Part shown: piece after piece, positions 15,520-28,200 of the stretch
Layout of the letters: the number at the start of each line of letters is the position of its first letter
How positions within the stretch are numbered: the first letter of the stretch is position 1
Origin: Aurelia coerulea
Lineage: Eukaryota; Cnidaria; Scyphozoa; Semaeostomeae; Ulmaridae
Direction of reading: 5' to 3'
Assembly (NCBI GenBank): GCA_039566865.1
Contig: CM076949.1
Span: forward strand, 23,536,501-23,600,500
DNA: 64,000 nucleotides
Translations under genes and position numbers: made by a program
The notes under the pieces: model-generated
The model's database searches: none
The model's input: the letters and a program-made list of their open reading frames with translations, nothing else
What the model was told of the DNA's origin: nothing

Positions 15520-18500
15520 ATGTTTCAAAACATATACCTATTTTTTAAGAATTACATCAAGCTAAGTTTCATATTACACTCATTGACAATCAATTCAAAA
15601 GATTTCAACCGTAAACTCTGTTTTAACTTCATATTTTCTCAAAAAGTTTACTATCATTTGAACCTCATTAACCTGATGAGGTTTCAAATGTTTCAAAACA
15701 TATACCTATTTTTGAAGAATTACATCAAGCAAAGTTTCATATTCGACTCATTGACCATCAATTCAAAAGATTTCAACAGTAAACTGTGTTATAACTTCAT
15801 ATTTTCTCAAAAAGTTTACTATCATTTGAACCTCATTAACCTGATGAGGTTTCAAATGTTTCAAAACATATACCTATTTTTGAAGAATTACATCAAGCCA
15901 AGTTTCATATTCGACTCATTGATGATCAATTCAAAAGATTTCAACCATAAACTTTGTTTTGACTTCATATCTTCTCAAAAAGTTTACTATCATTTGAACC
16001 TCATTAACCTGATGAGGTTTCAAATGTTTCAAAACTTATAGCTATTCTTGAAGAATTACATCAAGCCATGTTTTATGTTCGACTCATTGACCATCAAGTC
16101 AAAAGATTTCAACCATAGACTGTGTTTTGAATTCATATTTTCTCAAAAAGTTTACTATCATTTGAACCTCATTAACCTGATGAGGTTTCAAATGTTTCAA
16201 AACATATACCTATTTTTGAAGAATTACATCAAGCCAAGTTTCATATTCGACTCATTGACCATCAATTCAAAAGATTTCAACCATAGACTGTGTTTTGAAT
16301 TCATATTTTCTCAAAAAGTTTACTATCATTTCAACCTCATTAACCTGATGAGGTTTCAAATGTTTCAAAACATATACCTGTTTTTGAAGAATTACATCAA
16401 GCTAAGTTTCATATTCGACTCATTGAACATCAATTCAAAAGATTTCAACCATAGACTGTGTTTTGACTTCATATTTTCTCGAAAAGTTTACTATCATTTG
16501 AACCTCATTAACCTGATGAGGTTTCAAATGTTTCAAAACATATACCTGTTTTTGAAGAATTACATCAAGCTAAGTTTCATATTCGACTCATTGACCATCA
16601 ATTCAAAAGATTTCAACCGTAAACTCTGTTTTGACTTTTAATTTTCTCAAAAAGTTTATTATCATTTGAACCTCATTAACCTGATGAGGTTTCAAATGTT
16701 TCAAAACATATACCTATTTTTGAAGAATTACATCAAGCTAAGTTTCATATTACACTCATTGACCATCAATTCAAAAGATTCCAACCGTAAACTCTGTTTT
16801 AACTTCATATTTTCTCAAAAAGTTTACTATCATTTGAACTTCATTAACCTGACGAAGTTTCAAATGTTTCAAAACATATACCTATTTTTGAAGAATTACA
16901 TCAAGCAAAGTTTCATATTCGACTCATTGACCATCAATTCAAAAGATTTCAACAGTAAACTGTGTTATAACTTCATATTTTCTCAAAAATTTTAGTATCA
17001 TTTGAAACTCATTAACCTGATGAGGTTTCAAATGTTTCAAAACATATACCTATTTTTGAAGAATTACATCAAGCCAAGTTTCATATTCGACTCATTGACC
17101 ATCAATTCAAAAGATTTCAACCACAGACTGTGTTTTGACTTCATATATTCTCAAAAAGTTTACTATCATTTGAACCTCATTAACCTGATGAGGTTTTAAA
17201 TGTTTCAAAACATATACCTATTTTTTAAGAATTACATCAAGCTAAGTTTCATATTACACTCATTGACAATCAATTCAAAAGATTTCAACCGTAAACTCTG
17301 TTTTAACTTCATATTTTCTCAAAAAGTTTACTATCATTTGAACCTCATTAACCTGATGAGGTTTCAAATGTTTCAAAACATATACCTATTTTTGAAGAAT
17401 TACATCAAGCAAAGTTTCATATTCGACTCATTGACCATCAATTCAAAAGATTTCAACAGTAAACTGTGTTATAACTTCATATTTTCTCAAAAGTTTACTA
17501 TCATTTGAACCTCATTAACCTGATGAGGTTTCAAATGTTTCAAAACATATACCTATTTTTGAAGAATTACACAAAGCCGAGTTTCATATTCGACTCATTG
17601 ACCATCAATTCAAAAGATTTCAAACATAGACTGTGTTTTGACTTCATATTTTCTCAAAAAGTTTACTATCATTTGAACCTCATTAACCTGATGAGGTTTC
17701 AAATGTTTCAAAACATATACCTATTTTTGAAGAATTACATCAAGCCAAGTTTCATATTCGACTCATTGACCATCAATTCAAAAGATTTCAACCACAGACT
17801 GTGTTTTAACTTCATATTTTCTCAAAAAGTTTACTATCATTTGAACCTCATTAACCTGATGAGGTTTCAAATGTTTCAAAACATATACCTATTTTTGAAG
17901 AATTACACCAAGCCAAGTTTCATATTCGACTCATTGACGATCAATTCAAAAGATTTCAACCATAGACTGTGTTTTGACTTCATATTTTCTCGAAAAGTTT
18001 ACTATCATTTGAACCTCATTAACCTAATGAGGTTTCAAATGTTTCAAAACATATACCTAATTTTGAAGAATTACATCAAGCCAAGTTTCATATTCGACTC
18101 ATTGACCATCAATTCAAAAGATTTCAACCATAGACTGTGTTTTGACTTCATATTTTCTCGAAAAGTTTACTATCATTTGAACCTCATTAACCTGATGAGG
18201 TTTCAAATGTTTCAAAACATATACCTATTTTTGAAGAATTACATCAAGCCAAGTTTCATATTCGACTCATTGACCATCAATTCAAAAGATTTCAACCACA
18301 GACTGTGTTTTAACTTCATATTTTCTCAAAAAGTTTACTATCATTTGAACCTCATTAACCTGATGAGGTTTCAAATGTTTCAAAACTTATACCTATTTTT
18401 GAAGAATTACACCAAGCCAAGTTTCATATTCGACTCATTGACCATCAATTCAAAAGATTTCAACCATAGACTGTGTTTTGACTTCATATTTTCTCGAAAA

Positions 18501-21500
18501 GTTTACTATCATTTGAACCTCATTAACCTAATGAGGTTTCAAATGTTTCAAAACATATACCTATTTTTGAAGAATTACATCAAGCAAAGTTTCATATTCG
18601 ACTCATTGACCATCAATTCAAAAGATTTCAACCATAAACTGTGTTTTGACTTCATATTTTCTCAAAAAGTTTACTATCATTTGAACCTCATTAACCTGAT
18701 GAGGTTTCAAATGTTTCAAAACATATACCTATTTTTGAAGAATTACATCAAGCCAAGTTTCATATTCGACTCATTGACCATCAATTCAAAAGATTTCAAC
18801 CATAGACTGTGTTTTGACTTCATATTTTCTCAAAAAGTTTACTATCATTTGAACCTCATTAACCTGATGAGGTTTCAAATGTTTCAAAACATATACCTAT
18901 TTTTGAAGAATTACATCAAGCCAAGTTTCATATTCGACTCATTGACCATCAATTCAAAAGATTTCAACCACAGACTGTGTTTTAACTTCATATTTTCTCA
19001 AAAAGTTTACTATCATTTGAACCTCATTAACATGATGAGGTTTCAAATGTTTCAAAACTTATACCTATTTTTGAAGAATTACACCAAGCCAAGTTTCATA
19101 TTCGACTCATTGACCATCAATTCAAAAGATTTCAACCATAGACTGTGTTTTGACTTCATATTTTCTCGAAAAGTTTACTATCATTTGAACCTCATTAACC
19201 TGATGAGGTTTCAAATGTTTCAAAACATATACCTATTTTTGAAGAATTACATCAAGCCAAGTTTCATATTCGACTCATTGACCATCAATTCAAAAGATTT
19301 CAACCATAAACTGTGTTTTGACTTCATATTTTCTCAAAAAGTTTACTATCATTTGAACCTCATTAACCTGATGAGGTTTCAAATGTTTCAAAACATATAC
19401 CTATTTTTGAAGAATTACATCAAGCCAAGTTTCATATTCGACTCATTGACCATCAATTCAAAAGATTTCAACCATAGACTGTGTTTTGACTTCATATTTT
19501 CTCAAAAAGTTTATTATCATTTGAACCTCATTAACCTGATGAGGTTTCAAATGTTTCAAAACATATACCTATTTTTGAAGAATTACATCAAGCCAAGTTT
19601 CATATTCGACTCATTGACCATCAATTCAAAAGATTTCAACCATAGACTGTGTTTTGACTTCATATTTTCTCGAAAAGTTTACTATCACTTGAACCTCATT
19701 AACCTGATGACGTTTCAAATGTTTCAAAACTTATTCCTATTTTTGAAGAATTACATCAAGCCAAGTTTCATATTCGACTCATTGATGATCAATTCAAAAG
19801 ATTTCAACCATAAACTTTGTTTTGACTTCATATTTTCTCAAAAAGTTTACTATCATTTGAACCTCATTAACCTGATGAGGTTTCAAATGTTTCAAAACTT
19901 ATAGCTATTCTTGAAGAATTACATCAAGCCATGTTTTATATTCGACTCATTGACCATCAATTCAAAAGATTTCAACCGTAAACTCTGTTTTAACTTCATA
20001 TTTTCTCAAAAAGTTTACTATCATTTGAACCTCATTAACCTGATGAGGTTTCAAATGTTTCAAAACATATACCTATTTTTGAAGAATTACATCAAGCCAA
20101 GTTTCATATTCGACTCATTGATGATCAATTCAAAAGATTTCAACCATAAACTTTGTTTTGACTTCATATCTTCTCAAAAAGTTTACTATCATTTGAACCT
20201 CATTAACCTGATGAGGTTTCAAATGTTTCAAAACTTATAGCTATTCTTGAAGAATTACATCAAGCCATGTTTTATATTCGACTCATTGACCATCAAGTCA
20301 AAAGATTTCAACCATAGACTGTGTTTTGAATTCATATTTTCTCAAAAAGTTTACTATCATTTGAACCTCATTAACCTGATGACGTTTCAAATGTTTCAAA
20401 ACATATACCTATTTTTGAAGAATTACATCAAGCCAAATTTCATATTCGACTCATTGATGATCAATTCAAAAGATTTCAACCATAAACTTTGTTTTGACTT
20501 CATATCTTCTCAAAAAGTTTACTATCATTTGAACCTCATTAACCTGATGAGGTTACAAATGTTTCAAAACTTATAGCTATTCTTGAAGAATTACATCAAG
20601 CAAAGTTTGATATTCGACTCATTGACCATCAATTCAAAAGATTTCAACCACAGACTGTGTTTTGACTTCATATTTTCTCAAAAAGTTTACTATCATTTGA
20701 ACCTCATTAACCTGATGAGGTTTTAAATGTTTCAAAACATATACCTATTTTTTAAGAATTACATCAAGCTAAGTTTCATCTTACACTCATTGACAATCAA
20801 TTCAAAAGATTTCAACCGTAAACTCTGTTTTAACTTCATATTTTCTCAAAAAGTTTACTATCATTTGAACCTCATTAACCTGATGAGGTTTCAAATGTTT
20901 CAAAACATATACCTATTTTTGAAGAATTACATCAAGCAAAGTTTCATATTCGACTCATTGACCATCAATTCAAAAGATTTCAACAGTAAACTGTGGTATA
21001 ACTTCATATTTTCTCAAAAGTTTACTATCATTTGAACCTCATTAACCTGATGAGGTTTCAAATGTTTCAAAACATATACCTATTTTTGAAGAATTACACA
21101 AAGCCGAGTTTCATATTCGACTCATTGACCATCAATTCAAAAGATTTCAACCATAGACTGTGTTTTGACTTCATATTTTCTCGAAAAGTTTACTATCATT
21201 TGAACCTCATTAACCTGATGAGGTTTCAAATGTTTCAAAACATATACCTATTTTTGAAGAATTACATCAAGCCAAGTTTCATATTCGACTCATTGACCAT
21301 CAATTCAAAAGATTTCAACCACAGACTGTGTTTTAACTTAATATTTTCTCAAAAAGTTTACTATCATTTGAACCTCATTAACCTGATGAGGTTTTAAATG
21401 TTTCAAAACATATACCTATTTTTTAAGAATTACATCAAGCTAAGTTTCATATTACACTCATTGACAATCAATTCAAAAGATTTCAACCGTAAACTCTGTT

Positions 21501-24064
21501 TTAACTTCATATTTTCTCAAAAAGTTTACTATCATTTGAACCTCATTAACCTGATGAGGTTTCAAATGTTTCAAAACATATACCTATTTTTGAAGAATTA
21601 CATCAAGCAAAGTTTCATATTCGACTCATTGACCATCAATTCAAAAGATTTCAACAGTAAACTGTGTTATAACTTCATATTTTCTCAAAAGTTTACTATC
21701 ATTTGAACCTCATTAACCTGATGAGGTTTCAAATGTTTCAAAACATATACCTATTTTTGAAGAATTACACAAAGCCGAGTTTCATATTCGACTCATTGAC
21801 CATCAATTCAAAAGATTTCAACCATAGACTGTGTTTTGACTTCATATTTTCTCGAAATGTTTACTACCATTTGAACCTCATTAACCTGATGAGGTTTCAA
21901 ATGTTTCAAAACATATACCTATTTTTGAAGAATTACATCAAGCCAAGTTTCATATTCGACTCATTGACCATCAATTCAAAAGATTTCAACCATATACTGT
22001 GTTTTGACTTCATATTTTCTCAAAAAGTTTACTATCATTTGAACCTCATTAACCTGATGAGGTTTCAAATGTTTCAAAACTTATACCTATTTTTGAAGAA
22101 TTACACCAAGCCAAGTTTCATATTCGACTCATTGACGATCAATTCAAAAGATTTCAACCATAGACTGTGTTTTGACTTCATATTTTCTCGAAAAGTTTAC
22201 TATCATTTGAACCTCATTAACCTAATGAGGTTTCAAATGTTTCAAAACATATACCTAATTTTGAAGAATTACATCAAGCCAAGTTTCATATTCGACTCAT
22301 TGACCATCAATTCAAAAGATTTCAACCATAGACTGTGTTTTGACTTCATATTTTCTCGAAAAGTTTACTATCATTTGAACCTCATTAACCTGATGAGGTT
22401 TCAAATGTTTCAAAACATATACCTATTTTTGAAGAATTACATCAAGCCAAGTTTCATATTCGACTCATTGACCATCAATTCAAAAGATTTCAACCACAGA
22501 CTGTGTTTTAACTTCATATTTTCTCAAAAAGTTTACTATCATTTGAACCTCATTAACCTGATGAGGTTTCAAATGTTTCAAAACTTATACCTATTTTTGA
22601 AGAATTACACCAAGCCAAGTTTCATATTCGACTCATTGACCATCAATTCAAAAGATTTCAACCATAGACTGTGTTTTGACTTCATATTTTCTCGAAAAGT
22701 TTACTATCATTTGAACCTCATTAACCTGATGAGGTTTCAAATGTTTCAAAACATATACCTTATTTTGAAGAATTACATCAAGCAAAGTTTCATATTCGAC
22801 TCATTGACCATCAATTCAAAAGATTTCAACCATAAACTGTGTTTTGACTTCATATTTTCTCAAAAAGTTTACTATCATTTGAACCTCATTAACCTGATGA
22901 GGTTTCAAATGTTTCAAAACATATACCTATTTTTGAAGAATTACATCAAGCCAAGTTTCATATTCGACTCATTGACCATCAATTCAAAAGATTTCAACCA
23001 TAGACTGTGTTTTGACTTCATATTTTCTCAAAAAGTTTACTATCACTTGAACCTCATTAACCTGATGACGTTTCAAATGTTTCAAAACATATACCTATTT
23101 TTGAAGAATTACATCAAGCCAAATTTCATATTCGACTCATTGATGATCAATTCAAAAGATTTCAACCATAAACTTTGTTTTGACTTCATATCTTCTCAAA
23201 AAGTTTAGTATCATTTGAACCTCATTAACCTGATGAGGTTACAAATGTTTCAAAACTTATAGCTATTCTTGAAGAATTACATCAAGCCATGTTTTATATT
23301 CGACTCATTGACCATCAATTCAAAAGATTTCAACCGTAAACTCTGTTTTAACTTCATATTTTCTCAAAAAGTTTACTATCATTTGAACCTCATTAACCTG
23401 ATGAGGTTTCAAATGTTTCAAAACATATACCTATTTTTGAAGAATTACATCAAGCCAAGTTTCATATTCGACTCATTGATGATCAATTCAAAAGATTTCA
23501 ACCATAAACTTTGTTTTGACTTCATATCTTCTCAAAAAGTTTACTATCATTTGAACCTCATTAACCTGATGAGGTTTCAAATGTTTCAAAACTTATAGCT
23601 ATTCTTGAAGAATTACATCAAGCCATGTTTTATATTCGACTCATTGACCATCAAGTCAAAAGATTTCAACCATAGACTGTGTTTTGAATTCATATTTTCT
23701 CAAAAAGTTTACTACCATTTGAACCTCATTAACCTGATGAGGTTTCAAATGTTTCAAAACATATACCTATTTTTGAAGAATTACATCAAGCCAAGTTTCA
23801 TATTCGATGCATTGAACATCAATTCATAACATTTCAAGCATAGACTGTGTTTTGACTTCATATTTTCTCTAAAAGTTTACTATCATTTGAACCTCATTAA
23901 CCTGATGACGTTTCAAATGTTTCAAAACATATACCTATTTTTGAAGAATTACATCAAGCCAAGTTTCATATTCGACTCATTGAACATCAATTCAAAAGAT
24001 TTCAACCACAGACTGTGTTTTGACTTCATATTTTCTCAAAAAGTTTACTATCATTTGAACCTCA
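15520..24064 (+). repeat. Second, irregular higher-order domain of the satellite
   Basis: This distal part uses a different set of monomer variants from the 2-15 kb part. A monomer pair beginning tgtttcaaaacatatacc and containing ttttttaagaa and attacactcattgac recurs at 15520, 17200, 20727 and 21398. Spacings are 1680, 3527 and 671 bp (10, 21 and 4 monomers, minus 0, 1 and 1 base). Segments at 17505 and 21703, and at 19911 and 23269, are also paired, at about 25 and 20 monomers. A 1-bp deletion variant (ctcaaaagttt for ctcaaaaagttt) travels with these blocks and shifts the open frame. The mixed periods suggest several overlapping duplications. Confidence 0.75.
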
Positions 24065-24650
24065 ATCAAAACCTCAATAAACTACTTAAAAGTGAAGAAA
24101 ATATGTTTATCTATTGATTTATATCAAAACTTAAAAATTTTGTATTAATTTACATGACGTCATGGAATCTACAATTTGCTGATGTCAGCAAATATGAATA
24201 ATGTATATATCAAACGAAAGTACTTTGCAAGGGGAATCGTTTGGTACCAAGCACAGCTTCATCAAGGTTAAGACAAAGAAATTATGCCGGTTTTTGTGAT
24301 TTTCTTTGTGACTACTCTCTAAATATGGGTATCTGCTGATCCCGTGACTTAAATTATGACAATTGAAAGTCTAAAATTTAATTGCCAATTAAAAATTAGG
24401 AAAAGTCATGGATATTTCAGCTCATTCTTTATTTCCTCTCTGTTTTTTAATCAAAAGTTTGGTTGGGGGGGCATTATTTGCCCCCCCCCCGGGTACAATA
24501 GGGTTAAGGTGCATTCATGAACAAGGGGTTTAGCACGAGTAAAAAATCTATCGAAATGAGTGAAACTGACACATGCAAGAACTTAGGGGACAAGGAGGAC
24601 GTGGTATTTCTTTGTACTATTTATACGGACGTATATATTCTCGGTCTATT
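24065..24650. other. Array edge and unique spacer
   Basis: The last monomer breaks off after catttgaacctca at about 24064 and runs into short AT-rich sequence. I see no convincing exon on either strand. A G-run and C-run pair around 24465-24492 can fold back. TTTATT at 24428-24433 is an AATAAA on the minus strand and could be the polyadenylation signal of the upstream minus-strand gene. Confidence 0.6.
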
Positions 24651-25187
24651 TTACCTTTAAGAACATATAGGGCTCAAATCTTCAAAAAAGTCGGTATAAA
24701 ATTCTATTACTGATTTCTTTTAATCAAATGGCTTGGAAGGAACTTTGGGCTTTTTGCTGTAAATATGCCATGGAAATTCATTGATATCTTGACCAGTTTC
24801 AAAAGGCGGCATTTATTAAATTTGAGGCTATGACGTTATCAAATTTCTAAATCGTAATTCCTAAACCAGAAAGGCTACAGATTTCTGCTGGCCACCATAT
24901 TGTAGACCTTCATAAACTATGGTTTCTTTAAGGTTATATCATTTTTCCTCTATTGGTTTAGGATTTACGATGATTTAAATTTTTTAAATTTTCCATGAAT
25001 TTTTTCAAATTAATTGAATTGCCACCACTTTGAAAAAATCAAGATTTCACAAAATTTCCAAGGCAGATTTACAGCAAAGTACCATAAGATCCTTTTAAGC
25101 CATTCAATTCAAAGAAAAATGTCATAGAATTTTACACCCACCTATTTAAAGATTTGAAAAACTTGAGCCCGTTGCTACCTTTAAGGT
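24651..25187. mobile_element. Foldback (MITE-like) element with long imperfect arms
   Basis: The left half, beginning acctttaagaacatataggg, is mirrored by the right half ending gggctcaag...acctttaaggt when read on the other strand. Matching blocks continue inward (aattctat, aaatggctt, tttgctgtaaat, cgtaa.tcctaaacca), so the arms are over 200 bp with the centre near 24920. There is no coding potential. A diverged piece of the same family lies at about 31116-31216. Confidence 0.75.
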
Positions 25188-25208
25188 CAAACTTCAACTC
25201 AGTTTATG

Positions 25209-28200
25209 CTAATAAAGGCAGGTCCATTTTTGCTGGATCATTTCTGCAAGAGCTATCCCATAGATGAGCACGAGAAGCAGAAGAAGTATATTAGAAGAAA
25301 GTTTATACTCAACTGTGCATATTTTTGCCAATCCCATATCAGTTATCAGAAGACAATTTGAAATATCCAAGGTGACAAGACTTGGTGCCTTGGTGCTGAT
25401 GTTTATCAATCCGTTGTCACTTATCTGAAGAAAACCATGCAATAGTTATTGAGGCAAAAAAGGAGCGTAACTTGCAATCAAACCGAGCAAGTAATTTTTT
25501 AATGCTTCTTTTTGTCATATAAAAATACAATAAATCTTGCATTCTACTATTTTACCTTCCTGATTTATTCAACACTACAGGGACGATACCAAGGGGAGCG
25601 AAAGACAATGACTACCCCATGGCCAATAAAAAGAGACATGCAAAGTTAAGCTACATACAACTAAGTACACTACGAACAATTAAAACCTTATTGATACTAT
25701 ACTAGATTCTGTCTAACATTGGATGTCAGGTCAGGTATGCGATGAAATCAAAATGCCGGGATTACAGCTCATCAAGTTCCCTTCCTTTCTTGCCTCTACT
25801 TTTAGAGACAAGAAATGGTTTTTAAAATATCCAGCTTGATAAATGGTGTATCTCAAAAAACTGACTGGAAACTAACAAGATGGAGAAGCTTTCCATATTT
25901 TCTACATCACGCAAAATAGATGACCTGTGCCTTCTGGTGTTTGCTCAACTGAAGTTGTACAAGACCTTATTACCTGACTGACGTTTCAAAAACGAGGCAA
26001 TACAAGAATCCCGCCAATCCTATTGGCTAATCGCACATTTCCCGCGGTTTTCCCGTAGCCTTGTATAATACGATACAAGGACGCGTTTTTGTCACCACAG
26101 CAACTAATTTAGGCCTGTGAGATTTACAATGAACTCAAACGACATAACAGTAACAAAATGAGTTTGACTAAATGGTATAAGTCAAAATTAGAAGCTATCA
26201 GGTAATAAAACTCATACTAACCGGTTTTGTAGTTGTACAGGAAAATATAAAGCCCTCGGTCTTATTGCACAGACCTCGCAAGCTCGGTCTGTACTTTTAA
26301 GACCTCGGGCTTTATATTTTCCTGTACAACACAAAACCGGTTAGTATGCGCATAGTACAGTAATGCAGGATACAGAAGTAAAAAAGAGATTGCAACTACC
26401 TATAGTAGGAAAGAGAAAGCAAGGTATTTAGACTTGAAACCAAGTAATTTATGAAAAAGACAGAAAAAATATGCAATAAACTGTAAACCTAAATTGCGGC
26501 GAAAGAAAATATCTAACCTTTACACAGTTTTCGAGATTCAACACTTGACAAGTATCAGAAAGCATCCACAAACTCTGAAAAAGGAGATAGGAACATTAAA
26601 AAGGTTTTATATCGATGAGAAAAAATTCCACAACTGGAGTTGAGCACAGTAAAATCAAGTAAATAAGACGTTTTCTGTCCATTCACCATCTAGATTTTTT
26701 CTTGTAGGCCTACCAGGCGAATTAGAGTATATTTTCTATGGTGTCTATATGTTTTTCAAAACAAATGTGAAGTGTTAAATCGCTAGATATCAACTCTAGA
26801 TGAACAATGAGGACTGATCTTACAGGCGAATGTTGCAGACCAGGGAGGAGAGTCAAAACAAATGAATAATATATTCATTTCTAAAGTTTTGAAATAAAAA
26901 CAAATTTCTACTTACCTTTCCAGTAACTCGCACATTATCTTTAACTTCAAGGTATTTGAGATGTTTAGCTTCTTTGAGAAACCACCATAGCCTTGAAAAG
27001 AACAATTCGATATTCATGCTAACAGAAACATAAATTCAGGAATTTTTTCATCATATATAGACTAACTTAGAAAGCGAGATTTTAAAGCAGTCTGTTCCCT
27101 TTGATGAATGAAAATAAACTCGATTACGATCTCTATCGTATATTCCAGAACTCTGCCCTAATTTGCATTATCTTGACCAGGCAGGGTCATAGAGGCTCGC
27201 TGATGCATGAATTTCATGGCCACGTAAATAAGCAGTAACTAAGCTCAGAACAATAGGGGACAGATTGCCTTTAATCGGAGGTGGAACAAATTTAATCTCC
27301 CGAGAAAATACTCCCCCAGAAAATGTCACTTTTCTGAGATACATTAAAAACAATTATCTAAGGATCAACTTACCCTTTTTCGCCGAAATCTTTACATCTT
27401 CCAAGTATCAGAGTCTACAGAATAAAAGAAATACAATGAAAAATTTCCTGAAATCTCTTTGGGAGAAAAGTAGCTTTTGATGCTGAGATCAATAGCGAAG
27501 CAAGCTCTACCAAAGTCAATTGAAAATAAGATAGTTCAACAAAGCTACTCCCTAGCATCTTATAGTCTGGATATCATCTATAAATAGGACAAAGAAAATG
27601 CCTACGCACGTCATTGTTCCTCTGCTGAACAATACCAACACACGTGTCGAAATCATAAAATACAATAATCTAATTTCAGACCTGCATATGCAGCTCTCGA
27701 GTTAGCTATGCCATTTCTATTTTTCTCCATGTCTCTGCGTCTCCGGCAAAGGTGCCATCTAAAAATCCCCGCGGGTGGCAGATTGACTCAGATTGACATG
27801 ACCTGGAGGGCCCTGGAGCAATTGTGCCACTCAAACGGAAAGACCATACTTGAGTGGTATAATGGCTCTGGCATGATTAAAGTTGCGAAAACTTACTTCT
27901 AAATGTGAACATTTGAGACCAATCTCTTTGAGATTCTGATTTGTGACAGCAACATTCGTCAGATCCAACAATCGCAGCTCCGTACAAATGTCAGCTGAAA
28001 AATCAATAATTTCATAATCACAAGCATTCAAAACAAACTACCCGAAACAATTGATCTAAGTTTCCCATAAAAATGGTTTATACCGGTAAACATTCATTTC
28101 CAATAGACGATTACGGTGAAGATGGCGGCAAGGAACATTTTGCCAAGATGCATTGCGTTCTTTGATCGAATTCCTGTAGGATTATGAAGAATTCTCAATT

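Larger units (their letters stand above)
1..24064 (+). repeat. 168-bp tandem satellite array, about 143 monomers
   Basis: The same 168-bp unit recurs head to tail without interruption from the first base to about 24064; for example the string tgttttaacttcatattttc begins at 1 and again at 169. Monomers differ at a limited set of positions (caagccaag/caagcaaag, ttttgac/ttttaac, gaccatc/gacgatc/gaacatc, accatag/accacag/accgtaa) and by rare 1-bp indels. The unit is AT-rich. 168 is a multiple of three and one plus-strand frame lacks stops in most variants, giving ORFs of up to 799 codons with a 56-residue period. No known protein family is recognised. Many variant sites change the amino acid, and stop-bearing variants (ttatag, ttttaa, gactttta) recur throughout, so the ORFs look like a by-product of monomer length. 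The left end of the array is outside the window. A centromeric or heterochromatic location is possible but is inference. Confidence 0.97.

Noticed and set aside
1..24064. CRISPR array
   Set aside because: The repeat is a contiguous 168-bp tandem satellite with no unique spacers, in a eukaryotic genome.
1..24064. CENP-B box in the satellite
   Set aside because: No match to the TTCG....A..CGGG core was seen in the monomer; only the dyad is present.
238..24117. Long plus-strand ORFs (up to 799 codons) in the satellite as genuine protein genes
   Set aside because: They share a 56-residue period set by the 168-bp monomer, start and stop wherever a variant creates ATG or stop codons, and many monomer differences change the amino acid; no family is recognised.
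27168..27353. Minus-strand ORF between LRR exons as an additional exon
   Set aside because: Adjacent exons (27414-27374 and 26991-26916) already join in phase as a continuous LRR, and this ORF has no LRR pattern.
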